A stretch of 64,000 bases of DNA from Cristatella mucedo (taxonomy: Eukaryota; Bryozoa; Phylactolaemata; Cristatellidae), in assembly GCA_009760855.2 (NCBI GenBank), contig WPIO01000135.1, forward strand, positions 124,001-188,000, read 5' to 3'. The notes beneath the pieces are model-generated. The model was given only the letters and a program-made list of their open reading frames with translations. It was not told where the DNA came from and did no database searches. The position numbers were made by a program, and so were the translations under genes. Position 1 is the stretch's first letter. The number at the start of each line of letters is the position of its first letter. Shown here piece after piece: positions 1 to 11,829 of the stretch.

Positions 1-212
1 CACTGTTGCATGTTGCCACTAACCACACTTGCAGGACCATCTTTTACATGTCATCCATAACCATGATGTTCTTGTGGTTTTTGAGTATGGATAGGAATCA
101 CTAACCATTTGATCGTTCTTCTTTTACAGCAATTGCGAAGTGCATAGAAAGAGACAGAATTCTCTGAGGGAGCTTTATCAAATGTATTATCGTATCATTA
201 TCGTTATAAACT
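1..212 (+). mobile_element. LINE family L-A, 3' end fragment
   Basis: The sequence matches the 3' untranslated end of the LINE at 50.7-52.7 kb: the GTTGCCACTAACCA segment, then GAAAGAGA and TTCTCTGAGG, ending in an ATTATCGTATCATTATC tail. The window starts inside it. Confidence 0.7.
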
Positions 213-3200
213 GATGGCTACTGTACCTTCACTTCATTTGCTCGCAAAGCCTAAAATCACACCCAACTGACGTCACGATATAATAAATAACCTGCCTTGA
301 TATGTAGAAAGAAGCTCATAACCCACATATTCTTCATAGAATTCCATCCGCTCTCGACGTGAATTGCAATCTGTGACCATGCGTGCTGAAACTGTACACG
401 TTAGTAACTAACCAATTGACACGCATCCTTTCTAGCATTCATTAATTGCTTAGAAATAGATTTAGTTCTACAATGGCAGCACGCACAGTTACTGGGGGAG
501 GAGGCGTTGCAAACCATTCTGGGCTGATGGTGAGCTCGACGGGGAGACGGCGGTCGCCTCCTGGCATTTCAGGTAAAGGCATGGGCATACCGACAGGTCG
601 CGATCGAGTCCACCTGAGGGTAGCAAGCCAAGGCCGTATAGTCCCTTAGCTGCGACCTGGCGCTGAAGGGCCCAGCCCTCTAGTGCGGGTGGTAGTAATA
701 CCTCTCTAGCCGAGCCGGAGCTGCACAGCTGCTACGCAGCTGTCCAGCGGCCGAGACCGTCTGCGACGGACTCGGCTTAGTAGCTGTCATGCCCCAACGT
801 AAACCACGCCGCGCTGTGCGGCTGCATCTGCAATGTGATAGTAGCGAAGACTAACTGCACCTATCACCAATAGTGATATTGCTGTTACGCCACGCTAGCA
901 GCTACAGCTTCGCATTAAATGCCAAATACATGAAGCCACGAAATTACATTGATAATACTCAATATTTATTAAGGACTCAATTATTGTTAAACTTTCACTT
1001 TAAATTATGACAAGCTTTGCGATAAACAAAACGGCAGGGTCCACGCATAACCTCGGTGAAGTCATCATCTGCTGCACTTTAGTAGCTTCACTGCTGACGT
1101 GTCCTCCGACAAGATCCTTAAACTGCGTAATGAACGCTCGCGCCGCCAATTCAAGCAAATCAATTGACCTGGAGCTGCTCCTGCCAGAAAGCGTAACTGC
1201 AAGCCGCATGCCAAGCAAAATGGCGGCGCCTCGGCATTAAAGTAGGCCACGCCGCCCGATTCGTGAGAGTGTGTACGCTAGTATGGCCGTACTCGCAGCA
1301 TCCTAGCGCACACAGTCTCTCGATCCGTGGCGGCGATGCAACGTCGCACACACTAGCCGTCTTCGGCAGCCAGACGGCCCACGCTAACCTGCCGCCGCAT
1401 TGTACCACGTGCCGGAAGCTGTCTGCTAGGACATGCGACGACTAGCAAGCCGTCGACCAGCAGATCATTAGCCCTCAACATACTTGACAGACATGGTGAA
1501 GGCGAGTGATGTGCTGGCCGGCGGCACCTCGGCAGGCATGCCGGAAGCACAGGTTGCTGCGAGCCTCTATGCACGGGCTGCGCAAACGAGACGTTTCAAG
1601 TATAAGGTCTCGCTTGGCATATCGTTAGCCCTCAATCAAGTTACGGCGTCTGATGGAGGATTACGATATGCAAAGCGCGACCGATATGCAAAGTGCAACC
1701 AAAGCGAGCGGCTTACTCACTACTGCACCGCACGATAAGCCGGCGGCGTCTCATTCGGAAAGGCCTACAAAAGAAAAGGAATTGCGTGCAAAGGCATGCG
1801 CCCACCTCCGCTGTCACGTGGCTTTGCAATGGCGTCGTCCGTCTCGGCGGGCCGGCGCTGCACGGCGCGAACACGACAGCAATCCGACGGGCGCGGCGCA
1901 TCGTCGTGCACACGCTGATGCGCGCCGGGCTCCGAGAAAGAGGCAGCAGCGAGCGTGCGGCAAAGTGCTTGCCGCTTACCGCATGGGGCGAGGCGAGAGG
2001 CGGATGGCGGGAGGCGCTCTTCCTGCACGCGACGAGCGTCCACTCACCACGGACCGCCGTCGCCACCGCTGTACCGACCGCCGTAGACCGCCGTCGGTCG
2101 GACGTGGTGGTTTACACGTGACGACGCGTGTGAGCAGGGAGCTGGAAAATGGCTGAACATTCTGCAAAAGAATGAGCTCGCCGCCGAGTGAGGGCTGAGC
2201 GAAATGCACACAGGACAAAAGCTCGCTGCTGCCGCCGTGTCGTCAACGTCCTTCGCAAAGACTAGCGAAACAGCGTCTCAGGGTGGATACATTGAACTGA
2301 ATCGTCGTGCGGTGCGCTGCTGCCAGCTTGAGCATCACGGCCCGGCCAGCCAGCCGAGTCGACAAAGACGAGCCGCACTTCTAACGGTCGACCACTTGTC
2401 AGTGGAGCCAGCTTAAATGCCTATCGGAGGGAGCTCACCGGGAATTCAACGAACGCTTAGCTTATCCTTTGGTCCTGGCTATTCAGGCTCCTTAGGCCAG
2501 CGCTTATCAATTATCAAGTGTTCCATATCACTGCGTCGTCTTAAATGGCGGCCGTCCGAGGCAAGCGGGGACAATGCAGCTAGTGAATAGCAGCGCTTTG
2601 TGCCTAGCCTCTTCGCATTGCCGCCTCAATGGACGCGTAGCGGTCGACTCAAGGCTAGCACTGTGGCGTTATCGCAGCTCGGCCGCGTTCGACTGACTGC
2701 TCAGCTTGCAGCCAAATCTAGTGAGCCCGTAGCCGTAATTACTAGGCTGCTCGAGGCGAGGATAAGCGCACGCGTCTCATTTTATATGTCAATGGCCTTT
2801 TATGCAAGTCCGCCGCAGCACCGAGCCAACGATTGCAATCGCAATGAATTGCGGCGATAGTGGCCGAGGCAAAGGGACGGTCACTAATCGCCGTCACCGC
2901 GCGTCAAGTCGAGACGTCCGCTAATGGCTATCTCGACCGTTTAATAAAACCGCCTATTTATTGCCTAGCGTTGTTGCGCCGCTGACTTCCGGCGAGTGTC
3001 GGCCATTTTCCCGAGCTCAATTCTATAAAGCAACCGCTAAGCAGATCGAGAGCCGAGCGCCATTCCCCGCAAGTCTCCCCAAACCGGACGCTCGTCGGTC
3101 GCCTCTGCACGTCGTGCGAGCGTAAAATGGCGTCAAAGGCACGGCCACGAGAACTCGCCCTAGGGAGACGGCCGCGGCGCGGGCAGGCGCTCTTACTTAT

Positions 3201-4416
3201 CTATAGCTTTTCCAACGGACGTTGCCGGGAGGTGACGGCCGGCGTCATAAATGCTGTCACTCTGGTCAGCGTCTGCGGCGAGTGTACTCGGCGACTCCCA
3301 TGCGTGGAACCGGTATCTTCTGCTGTGGCGGCCTCAAATCGAGCGGGTTTACTGAACGCTCTCTCTCTATCTCTCGTGTAAACGCGCCTGCAATATAAAA
3401 TTTTCGCCGAGTACTGCTTTAGCACTGTAAGATTTTCTCGAAAGCCAGCAGGCGAGCAACAGGCATAGGCATTAGCGGTGACAAAGGCTACAAACCAACG
3501 TGTGTCGACCGCCCGCGAGACGGCGGTTACGGTTGACGACGGCCTCGATGACAGCAAGCTCGGCGAATGGACCGACGACCGGCAGAGCCACGCATTTATA
3601 GTGAGCCGAGCAGGTCGGCAGGATATGACCATATATGGCCACGAATCGTGCACATCCTGTCTGCTATTGTTTCGGCTCAATCCGGGTTTAAGTCCGCGAA
3701 ACTCTGAGCTGGTCTAAAAGGGCACTCCAGTAGTAATAGCTAGCCGCCGCTAGGTATTATGCCTGGCCCACTCGAGATATGTGAACAATGGGGTGTTTCA
3801 ATAGCCCTCTGTGTTCCCTATTCATTGCCGGATTAGCTTTTCGCACAGCTGAGGCCTAACCTGCTCTGCAGCTGTAAGGTGCAGGACGGCAAGCTAGCTG
3901 CGTCTGTATGGCTCGCCAAACGATATTCAGAGTGTGTCCTGTGGAGAAAACGACTTCGTACGGCCTTCAGGCGACGTTCGGGATTCGCCAGGCCGGCTCC
4001 ACGCAAGTCCTACTATCATTCACGAATGTTCTTTACCATAGGCGGCAGATCGTTCGAACACCAATCATCCCGTGCTGTTTGTGCGCCAATTCTAACCAGT
4101 CCCCCTCTGTGGCTTCAGCCTGACACGGAGGGAACGGGATACCACGCTGGTCTTCCTATCTACGGCGGATTCTCCGAATTTGCATGCATGAGCGAATCGC
4201 TTGTAGCCAAATGGTGAAGAATGTAAGCTTTTGCTCGCCGGTCTGCTAAAACGAATGTCCAATCCATCCAACTTTAAACTCCGCGTACGTAGATGTCCAA
4301 TAGTGCATTCAGAGGTCAACCAAAATGTGGTTACTTTTCGTCCCTGAACTCGGTCTCGGTGTTTTATCATAAACGCAGCGTGCTCCGCGCTTTCGCTTTT
4401 CTACGGCCCTCGGGCT
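213..4416. other. GC-rich block with no supported gene
   Basis: From about 450 to 4400 the DNA is GC-rich and CpG-rich, unlike the AT-rich DNA to the right of 15 kb. Many overlapping frames stay open on both strands (for example 1653-2156 plus, 3201-3680 minus), as expected in GC-rich DNA. None shows a recognisable domain or a consistent splice structure. A TATA-like TCTATAAAGC lies near 3023 and an AATAAA near 2943, so a promoter or LTR remnant is possible but unsupported. Confidence 0.5.
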
Positions 4417-5972
4417 CTGACTACAGCCACTACCGCAGACTCGCCCGAGTGGTCCGCGACGCTAGAGTTCCCCGTGCCACTGCAGCTACCGCGGGCTAGC
4501 TGGAGCTATCGGTGACGCTAGAGCACTCCGTGCTACCGCAGCTGCCGTAAACTAGCCGGAGCGGTCCGTGACACTAGAGCTCCCCGTGCCACTGCAGCTT
4601 TCGCAGCCTAAGCAGACTACTCCACGACGCTGGAGCTCCCCGTGCTAATGCAGCTACCGCAGACTAGTCGGAGCGGTCCATGACGTCGGAGGGCCCCGTG
4701 CTACTGCCGGCTAGCCGGAGTGCTCCGTGATGCTGGAGCGCTCCGTGCTACCCCGGAGTAGCTGGAGCGGTCCACGACACTTGAGCTCCCCGTGCTGCTG
4801 CAGCTACCGCAGGCTAGCTGGAATCTTCCATGACGCTGGAGCGCTCCGTGGTACGATAGTTGCAATTAACTTGCCGGGGCGGTCCGTGACACTGGAGCGC
4901 TTGATGCTACTGCAGCTAACGCAGGCTAACCAGAGTACTCCGTGGCGCTGGAGAACACGATGCTACGGCAGCTACCGCGGCCTAGCCTTAGCTGTCCGAG
5001 ACAATGGAGCGCCCCGAGCTGCTGCAGCTACCGCGGGCTAGCTGGAATGTTCCATGACGCTGGAGCGCTAATGGTACGTTAGCTACAATGGACTTGCCGG
5101 GGCGGTCCGTGACACTGGAGCGCTTGGTACTACTGCAGATAGCACAGGCTAACCAGAGTATTCCGTGACGCTGGAGTGCTCCGTGTTACGGCAGCTACCA
5201 CGGACTAGCCGGAGCGCTCCGCGACGATGGAGCGCTCCGTGGTACGGTAACTATAACGGACTTGCTGGGGCGGTCCGTGACGCTGCAGTGCTCCGTGCTA
5301 CTGCAGCTACCGCAGACTAGCTTTAGCTATCGGCGACTCTGAATCGCTCCTTGCTACTACAGCTACCGCAAGCTAACCGGAGAGCTCAGTGACGCCAGAG
5401 GGCTACGTGCTACTGCAGCTACCGTGAACTAGCCGGAGCAGTAGGTGACTCTTGAGCGCTCCGTGTTACGGCAGCTACCACGGACTGGCCGGAGCGCTCC
5501 GTGACGCTGGAGCGCTCGGTGCTACGGCTGCTATCGCGGCCTAGCCTTAGCTGTCCGTGACGCTGGAGTGTTTCGTGGGACGATAGCTACAACGGACCAT
5601 CTGGGGCGGTTCGTGACGCTGGAGCGCTTGGTGCTGCTGCGGCTAACATGGGTTAACCAGAGCGCTCCATGACGCCGGAGCGCTCGGTGCTACGACACTT
5701 ACCTTGGGCTAGCCGGAGTGGTCCGTTGCGCTGGAACGCCCCGTGCTACCGCAGTTACCGCAGCCTAGCCGGAGAACTCCGTGACGCGGCAGCGCTCGGT
5801 GCTACTGCAGCTACCGCGGCCTAGCCGGAGCAGTCCGTGACGGTGGAGCACTCCATGCTTCTACGGCTACCGTGGACTAGCCGGACTGGTCTTTGACGCT
5901 GGAGCACACCGTGCTACCGCAGCTAACGCGGACAAGCCCGACTGGTTTGTGACGCAGGAGCGCCTGGCGCGA
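4417..5972. repeat. Minisatellite, about 27 units of roughly 57 bp
   Basis: A variable unit recurs throughout: CTGCAGCTACCGCAGACTAG, then CCGGAGCGGTCCGTGACGCT, then GGAGCGCTCCGTGCTA. Units differ by substitutions and small indels. The 10-bp perfect palindrome GGAGCGCTCC recurs in many units. Open frames across it (for example 4727-5041) do not keep a repeated peptide, so it is treated as non-coding. Confidence 0.9.
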
Positions 5973-6029
5973 GATCTTCGCATATGGACCAGGGGATCGA
6001 TCAGCGTCTATAGAATAGCGAAAACGAAG

Positions 6030-6180
6030 TGGCATTGACATCTAGTAATTGAGCACTCTACCACGAACAACCTATCACGCTTCCTTTGCAGCAAATGTAA
6101 AGTAACTAGAGCGAGATCTGGTTCTCTGAGAGCGCTATAACTATCTTAATATTATTAATATCATTATGATTATTAAAATA
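6030..6180 (+). mobile_element. LINE family L-A, 3' end fragment
   Basis: Matches the LINE 3' terminus: TTTGCAGCAAATGTAAAG, then GAGCGAGATCTGGTTCTCTGAG, then a TATTATTAATATCATTATG tail. Confidence 0.7.
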
Positions 6181-7338
6181 GTGCATTCTATACAGTTACA
6201 ACGAAAGCGTAACCTACATCCACTCCGCATAAAACTCGCAGCAACATAACAAATAACCGCAACAAGCTAATTAGCAGCACGTACTCCGCGTAAAAATATG
6301 CCCGAGTCAGGCTTAGGCGAGCAAGAAATCGAAGAGAAAAACCATAGCGGAATAGCCGGCCAGTAAACTGCATATAATCATACACAGGCAAGCCACGCCA
6401 AGCACACAGCACCAAAAATCAAAGAGCATGAGGCGCCTCGGGTAACTCATTACTTGCAAGCTATCCGGTAATTGCTTGCACTTGGTGAAAAACTCATCAG
6501 TTAGGAATGTCTTTTGTCGACAGCACAATTTTGACATTCAAATGTTTGCCATCGAACTGCACTGGCTTCTCATCAAGTAGCGTATCGATTTCCAATGTTT
6601 TGTCACTAAATTTTACGACACGTTGTTGTCTTTTCCAGCATACAAGTCGGGACCACTTACTAATCAGGCGTTGCACGACTCGCTCTTCTGACTCAAGTCA
6701 CTCAGCTACGGCTGGAAGCTAACCTCGAACCTTTTCAAGACCACACCTTCAGTTTGTGAGCTTTCAAAGCCTGGAACTCACTCCTAAATGACGTCACGGC
6801 ACCCTTACCAACTTGACATTGTAACACAAAATAAAAAAAGGCTTCCGTTTCTATCAGCTTTGGTGGGCTCATATGAGGGGCCCCTTATGCTTGCTGATTT
6901 TATGCAGGCTATTACGACCCATATTGACCTGCTGCTCTTTCAGCATATTTCAAGTGCCATGAAAGAGAATTTGTTCTCTAAAGGAACTTTTTTATGTGCT
7001 TTTGTATTGCTAATATTGGAATTAACCACCTGAACAAGGCAGTAATCTCTTACAGCACTCTTGCCAAGGTGCACTCACACTTAACACTGTCACAGCATGA
7101 ACCGTACCGACGTGGTCATCTGCTTGATATAAGCACTTCTCAATCAGCACTGTCATTCCATTTATCTCTCACACGTGGAGCGGATTTTTAATCCAAGGCT
7201 CTTTCACTCATTACTGCAATTCAATAACGACCGCAGATTAAAGCAGGCCTGCACTATTATTCTTTACGATTTTCTTATTATCTGTCCTTCAAAATCCGAG
7301 TAATTATTGCTCTTAGAAACGCACTTGCATCAGCGTGT
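6181..7338. other. AT-rich spacer, no gene seen
   Basis: A short stretch at 6740-6790 (TTTCAAAGCCTGGAACTCACT) resembles the L-A coding end just before its 3' UTR, so an eroded LINE piece is likely. No frame resembles a known protein. Confidence 0.4.
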
Positions 7339-7339
7339 A

Positions 7340-8051
7340 CTGTGCGAGACCACATTTGGCGGGCTCCACCGAATACGGTCGTGTCGTGCCCAAGCCAGCA
7401 TTTTGTGGCTCTTTTGCGTTTTGTGTGTTCGCGCTTGCACGTGGTCTCGGCATAAAGATTTGCCGGTGCGAGCTAAGCGTAGTTGGTATGGTGTGAGATA
7501 TTCCATTGGTTCGGGCTCCTTTGTCTATTTGGGCCGTTCCCCCTAGAGACGCAGGTAGCCTAAGTACAGGGACGTGTTTCCTCCGCAAGAGTGCTTGAGG
7601 TGGCGTGTGTGGGGTATTCCCGCCTCAAGGTCAAAGCGGAGTCTTCGTTCTCCGGTCAGGGTTCAGGCTCCATATCGGGCTCCGTCTATTTTGGTCTTTC
7701 CTCATTATTGACGTAAGTAACCAAAGTGTGGAGATGTGTTTCCTCCTCGAGAGTGCTTGCGCTGTTGAGAGCGTGAGAAGTGTGGAGATAAAACCAAGCT
7801 AGACGCGCAGTGACTTTGTGCGCTTGCGAATAAAACTCTGTAAAATCCCCATTTGGCTTGTCTCACTTTCCAATTCATGCCGCGGACTCACAACCTCCTT
7901 TAGTAACGGTAAGTAGGTCAGCTCCAGAAACACTCGATTCGTAGCGGCCAACTTATTGCGGGTATGCGCGCATCGAACGGCATTAGGCGGTAGGTAACGC
8001 CGGTAAATAAGCGGCAGGTCAAGGCTACTCCGCCTAGCCTTCGGCGTTACA
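7340..8051 (+). repeat. 5' LTR of the gypsy element
   Basis: Aligns along its length with 13950-14656, for example GATATTCCATTGGTTCGGGC and GTGCGCTTGCGAATAAA in both. It ends GGCGTTACA directly before the primer-binding site. AATAAA at 7829-7834 is a likely poly(A) signal. By eye roughly a tenth of aligned sites differ between the two LTRs. The left 30-50 bp could not be matched. Confidence 0.88.
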
Positions 8052-8054
8052 CTT

Positions 8055-8072
8055 TGGCGCCCGAACGGGGAC
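8055..8072 (+). promoter_or_regulatory. tRNA-Lys-type primer-binding site
   Basis: TGGCGCCCGAACGGGGAC begins 3 bases after the LTR end. TGG...GAAC is complementary to the CCA-ended 3' part of a tRNA-Lys, the primer used by many gypsy elements for minus-strand DNA synthesis. Confidence 0.85.
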
Positions 8073-8245
8073 TTGTCAAATTGCAGGTAGAATCCTGGGA
8101 CGAGAAATTCCGCAGGAGGTGGCTTACTAGCCGTAGGTCCCCTGAATTAGACATATAGGCATGTAAATTGGATCGGGCGAACGAGCGTCGTTGGAACAAG
8201 GCAGGTAGGGACGCATACCTGGGCCAATCAGGGTAAACGCCAGAG

Positions 8246-9056
8246 ATGAGCCAGTCTTGGCAGCAAGAAGCGGGCGGTAGGAGCGGTGGCGCCAATGCTA
8301 GTGAAGCGCTTAACGTTGCAATTTTGATGGAATGTCATGAAATGATGACGGCAGAGGTCGCTCAGCTGAAAGCTAGCGTCGAAGCGCAGGCTTGGCAGCA
8401 GCCGCTGCCCCCCAGGTAGCCCCATAAATTACGTTTCCCCCACATGTTCTCGCAGAGTTTGCTGGGTGCAACTCTCCGAACATTGTGCCACGGTTCTTCG
8501 GTGAAAAGCCAGAAGCCGTGATCCGGTGGCTGGAGGAGTACAAATTGCAAGCGTGAAGCCTCAGCTGGGATGACTCCATTAAATGTCGCCGCTTTGGTTC
8601 GCACCTAGAAGGGCGAGCGCGCGCGACGTTTTCGAAGGAGCGCAGCGAGCGGCTCGCGCCGGCGCCGGTTTCTCTTTGCATCATGGCTGAAGCGGCGAAG
8701 TGACGAAGGCATTCGCTACGGGTTTTTGGCAGGAGGCCGCGCGTGCTCGCCTGCAGACTCGCGTGCCGAAAAGAGGCGAAACTGTGCTCGCCTTTTATCG
8801 GGATCTCCGCGACGAAGCAGAGATCGCCTATTGGGACCTTCCACCCGACAGCCGCCAGCAGCACAGTATCGTCGCTCTTTGTAAATGGCCTGCAGCCGAA
8901 CCTCGGGTTCTATGTTTTTGCGAGCAACCCAGCGACGTAAGGGAGGCTCTAGATTGTGCCATTAGATGCGAAAACACGCCATTCATATCGGGTTCGTTAG
9001 CCGTCTTGGCCACAGCGAGCGTGCAGACTTTGAGACCAGATATTAGCGTTTTTTGA
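8246..9056 (+). pseudogene. gag: gag (capsid) remnant
   Basis: An ATG at 8246 opens 57 codons ending at a TAG at 8417. Another frame from about 8440 carries FFGEKPEAVIRWLEEYK and, after a TGA, WDDSIKC and HLEGRARA, typical of the N-terminal half of retrotransposon capsid. A third segment (8700-9056) holds GETVLAFYRDLRDEA and matches the C-terminal capsid part. Capsid proteins form the virus-like particle. At least two stops and a frame change break it. No zinc knuckle was identified. Confidence 0.75.
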
Positions 9057-9062
9057 GGTGAG

Positions 9063-9725
9063 GTGCCCGATCTTGGGAATCAGAGGGTCAACCTAAACTA
9101 CGGTGTGACACAACCGCAGCAAGCGGCCGGCGTACCCGCTCCGCCCAGAAAAATATCGCTTTATAAAATTTTGACTTCCGAGAGGAAGCCGTCTACGCAG
9201 AATAGCGACATTCCATGGTCTAAACCTCGACGACCAAGACATCTTGCTACTTCGCGAAGTGGCTCGCGTGCAAAGGGAGGCGCAAAAAGCAGAAATGGCG
9301 CCGGCGTTTTCAATTGCAAAACCCGTCTGAGTTTTAGCGCTCTAGTTCCGGCCGTTGAGATAGACCAACCTGTCTCCAGCCACCGTATGACGGTGCGTGC
9401 CCTACTGAACGGTGCAACGACCGCAGCGCTCATAGACTCGGGGGCAGATATATCTCTCTTAACGTTAGAGACCGCTAAACTGATAGGGCTGCAGATTTCG
9501 TGCACCACAACGACAGCGTCTGGCGTAGAAGGGTCGCGGCTGGAGATTCTGGGCTGCGCGTCAGTACGGATCCAGTTAGGTGCAGTACATCGTGTGCATC
9601 GCATTTACGTCGCCCGAAATCCTACGCATCCGCTGCTGCTAGGCACCGACTTTCTGGAGAAGCTCGGTCCGGTCACCTTTGACATTAAGACGCGGGTAGT
9701 TTTGATAGGAAATGAGCGCCTTTAG
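9063..9725 (+). pseudogene. Retropepsin-like aspartic protease region
   Basis: An open frame of about 220 codons. The C-terminal part has catalytic motif ALIDSGADISLL, a flap-like GVEG and the LLLGTDFLEKLG motif, the order of retropepsins. The protease would cut the Gag-Pol polyprotein and act as a dimer. This is the best preserved frame of the element, but it has no Met of its own and is separated from gag and RT by stops. Confidence 0.85.
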
Positions 9726-9853
9726 CTGGCGGGGCTCCAGGTGTCACGCAGGCGGCGGCTCGCCGCGAGGTCGCAAACTCCGGTTGACGCTGGGCCCGCC
9801 TCTGAACAATTTTAATTCGCTGTTCGGTCGACTGGGATGGCAGAGAAACACCC

Positions 9854-10171
9854 GTGGCAGGGGAGTATCTGTTCGAGCCACGTTATGAAAAGATCATCAA
9901 ACAGAATTTATCGGCCGCACGTGCACTAATCTGTGCTAATGGCCCAGGTATTCCAGTGCGCATTGTTGATGCCACTAATCGACCAGTACTCTTGCCGGCT
10001 GGCATGAAAATTGGGTGCCTGGACCATGCACGCGTTGCCGAAGTCTGCACGCCAGCTAACCCGGGCATGTGCAACGGTGCCGCGGAATGCACCAGTTCGG
10101 TAAGATCCCGAGTGAGATTGCCCAAAATAGAGAGACGCGTAGCATCAGTGTCCCGCGGAAGGGTGACATGA
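9854..10171 (+). pseudogene. Pol segment between protease and RT
   Basis: An open stretch of about 105 codons with the character of the gypsy linker between protease and RT (VRIVDATNRPVLLPAGMKIG). It lies between the protease end and the RT start. It ends at a TGA, and a TAA and short gap precede the RT frame at 10202. Confidence 0.6.
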
Positions 10172-10201
10172 TAACAGTCAATAAACTTCGACCTCACTGA
10201 G

Positions 10202-11130
10202 GTGAATCTCTCTGTTGCCGAAAATAACGAGTTGCTATCCCTATTGCAGAGCTACGAGAGTATCTTTGCCGTGGAGAATATCGAGTTAGGAAAAATGAGA
10301 TGGGTGAGTCATACTATTGAAATTGGTTCGGCACTGCCGATAATAGTAAGGCCAGACCCTGTACCTCATTTACTCAAGCCCGAGGTTGCGCGTCAGTTAG
10401 ACGAGATGCTCGAGAAAGAGGAGATTGAGCGAAGTCAACTCGCCTTGTTCCAGCCCGTTCGTTTTAGTTAAGAAGAAGAATGGTTCGTATCGGTTTTGCG
10501 TGGACTTCAGAAAGCTAAACGCAGTGACCATTAAAGACAGCTATCCCTTGCCCAGGCCAGATGAGGTGTGCCAATTGCTGGGCGGCGCAAAGTAATTCCG
10601 CACGCTTGATTTAGCCTCCGGGTTATTGGAAAATACGCATGCATCCTAATGATAAAGCGAAGACCGCGTTTTCAACTTATCGGGGTCAGTTTCAATTCAG
10701 GAAAATGAGCTTCAGCCTGTGCAATGCCCCAGGCACTTTTCAACGAGCCATGAACTTCTGTTTGTTGAACTTTCAGTGGGAAACCTGTCTGATTTATATC
10801 GATGATTTATTGATATTCTCGCGAAACTTTGAAGAGCATCTTGCGCGCTTGACGCAGGTTCTCGATCGACTGCAACAGTACGGATAGAAGTTGAAGCCTT
10901 TCAAGTTCCACTACGCACAGCCACAGGTACGCTACCTCGGGCATGTTTTGTCGGCCGAAGGTATGCAGCCAAACCCCGACAACATCGCTAAGGTAAGAGA
11001 TTACCCTCTCCCAAGGAATGTGTCGGCAGTCCGACATTTCCTAGGGTTAGCCTTTACTACCGTAAGTTTATTGCAGGCTTTGCGACTGTTGCCGCTCCAA
11101 ACAAGTTCGTACGCAAGGAGAGGATTTTAA
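10202..11130 (+). pseudogene. pol: Reverse transcriptase, broken
   Basis: Fragments in order: fingers start (SYESIF, IVRPDPVPH, QLDEMLEKEEIERS) to 10471; after a frameshift RFCVDFRKLNAVT and YPLPRPDEV; after a stop near 10592 TLDLASG; then 10639-10887 with KTAFSTYRGQF, NAPGTFQRAM and the catalytic YIDDLLIFS; then thumb RYLGHVLSAEG and VRHFLGL. The YxDD aspartates are kept. At least three breaks mean no full protein can be made. Confidence 0.9.
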
Positions 11131-11158
11131 ATGGTCACCAGAGTGTGACGAGGCATCT

Positions 11159-11590
11159 GTGAAATTACGCCTACGTCTTAGCTCGACACCCATCTTATTT
11201 TTTCCCGATTTTGAGGTACCATTCTGTCTCAGCACTGATGCGAGTGGGGTAGCTCTAAGTGCCGTACTTAGTCAGGTACGCGAAGGGAAGGAACATTTCG
11301 TAGCAGACTTTAGCCGAACACTGAATAAGAGTGAGAGGAATTATTCAACCGTCGAGAATGAAGCGCTAGCAGTACTCGCTTCGGTGCGGCATTTAAGCTG
11401 CTACATGTATGGGAAGCGTTAAAGGTGTATTGTGACCACCAACCATTGTCATAGGTGCTCAAGGGAACACCCGACTCAACTAGGCTCATAAAATGGGGTC
11501 TCGCACTCCAAGAGTATAGCCTGGAAATAGTCTACCAACCCGGAAAGGCCAATACAAACGCTGACGCGCTTTCACATCTAGATCCTCCAG
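11159..11590 (+). pseudogene. RNase H domain, broken
   Basis: Frame 11159-11422 carries STDASGVALSAVL (first catalytic Asp), FVADFSRTLN, SERNYSTVENEALAV (catalytic Glu) and a truncated YMYGKR. A frame change near 11410 leads into RLIKWGLALQEYSLEIVYQ and the terminal ANTNADALSHL that ends RNase H in gypsy elements. It would degrade RNA in RNA:DNA hybrids during reverse transcription. Confidence 0.88.
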
Positions 11591-11829
11591 AGGATGCCCG
11601 GATCAACGCAGTGGTGGCGGCACATACAGATCCCGAGTTCATTGCGAAGCACAGGGGCAGGGATCCCCTCCTCGAGTCTATGATTCTGTCTTTGAGTGGC
11701 CAGTCAATTGCTTATTGGCCGCCAGAGTATAAGAGATATATTGGCACACAGTCTGGGATGTTCGCGTTGCACACGAGGCTGTCTCTACAGGATTGTTCAA
11801 GGGTGAAGAGGCAGGCAGCTGGTTATCCC

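Noticed and set aside
1653-2156. 167-codon plus frame in the GC-rich block
   Set aside because: Arg/Ala/His-rich, overlaps other equally long frames on both strands, and has no recognisable domain.
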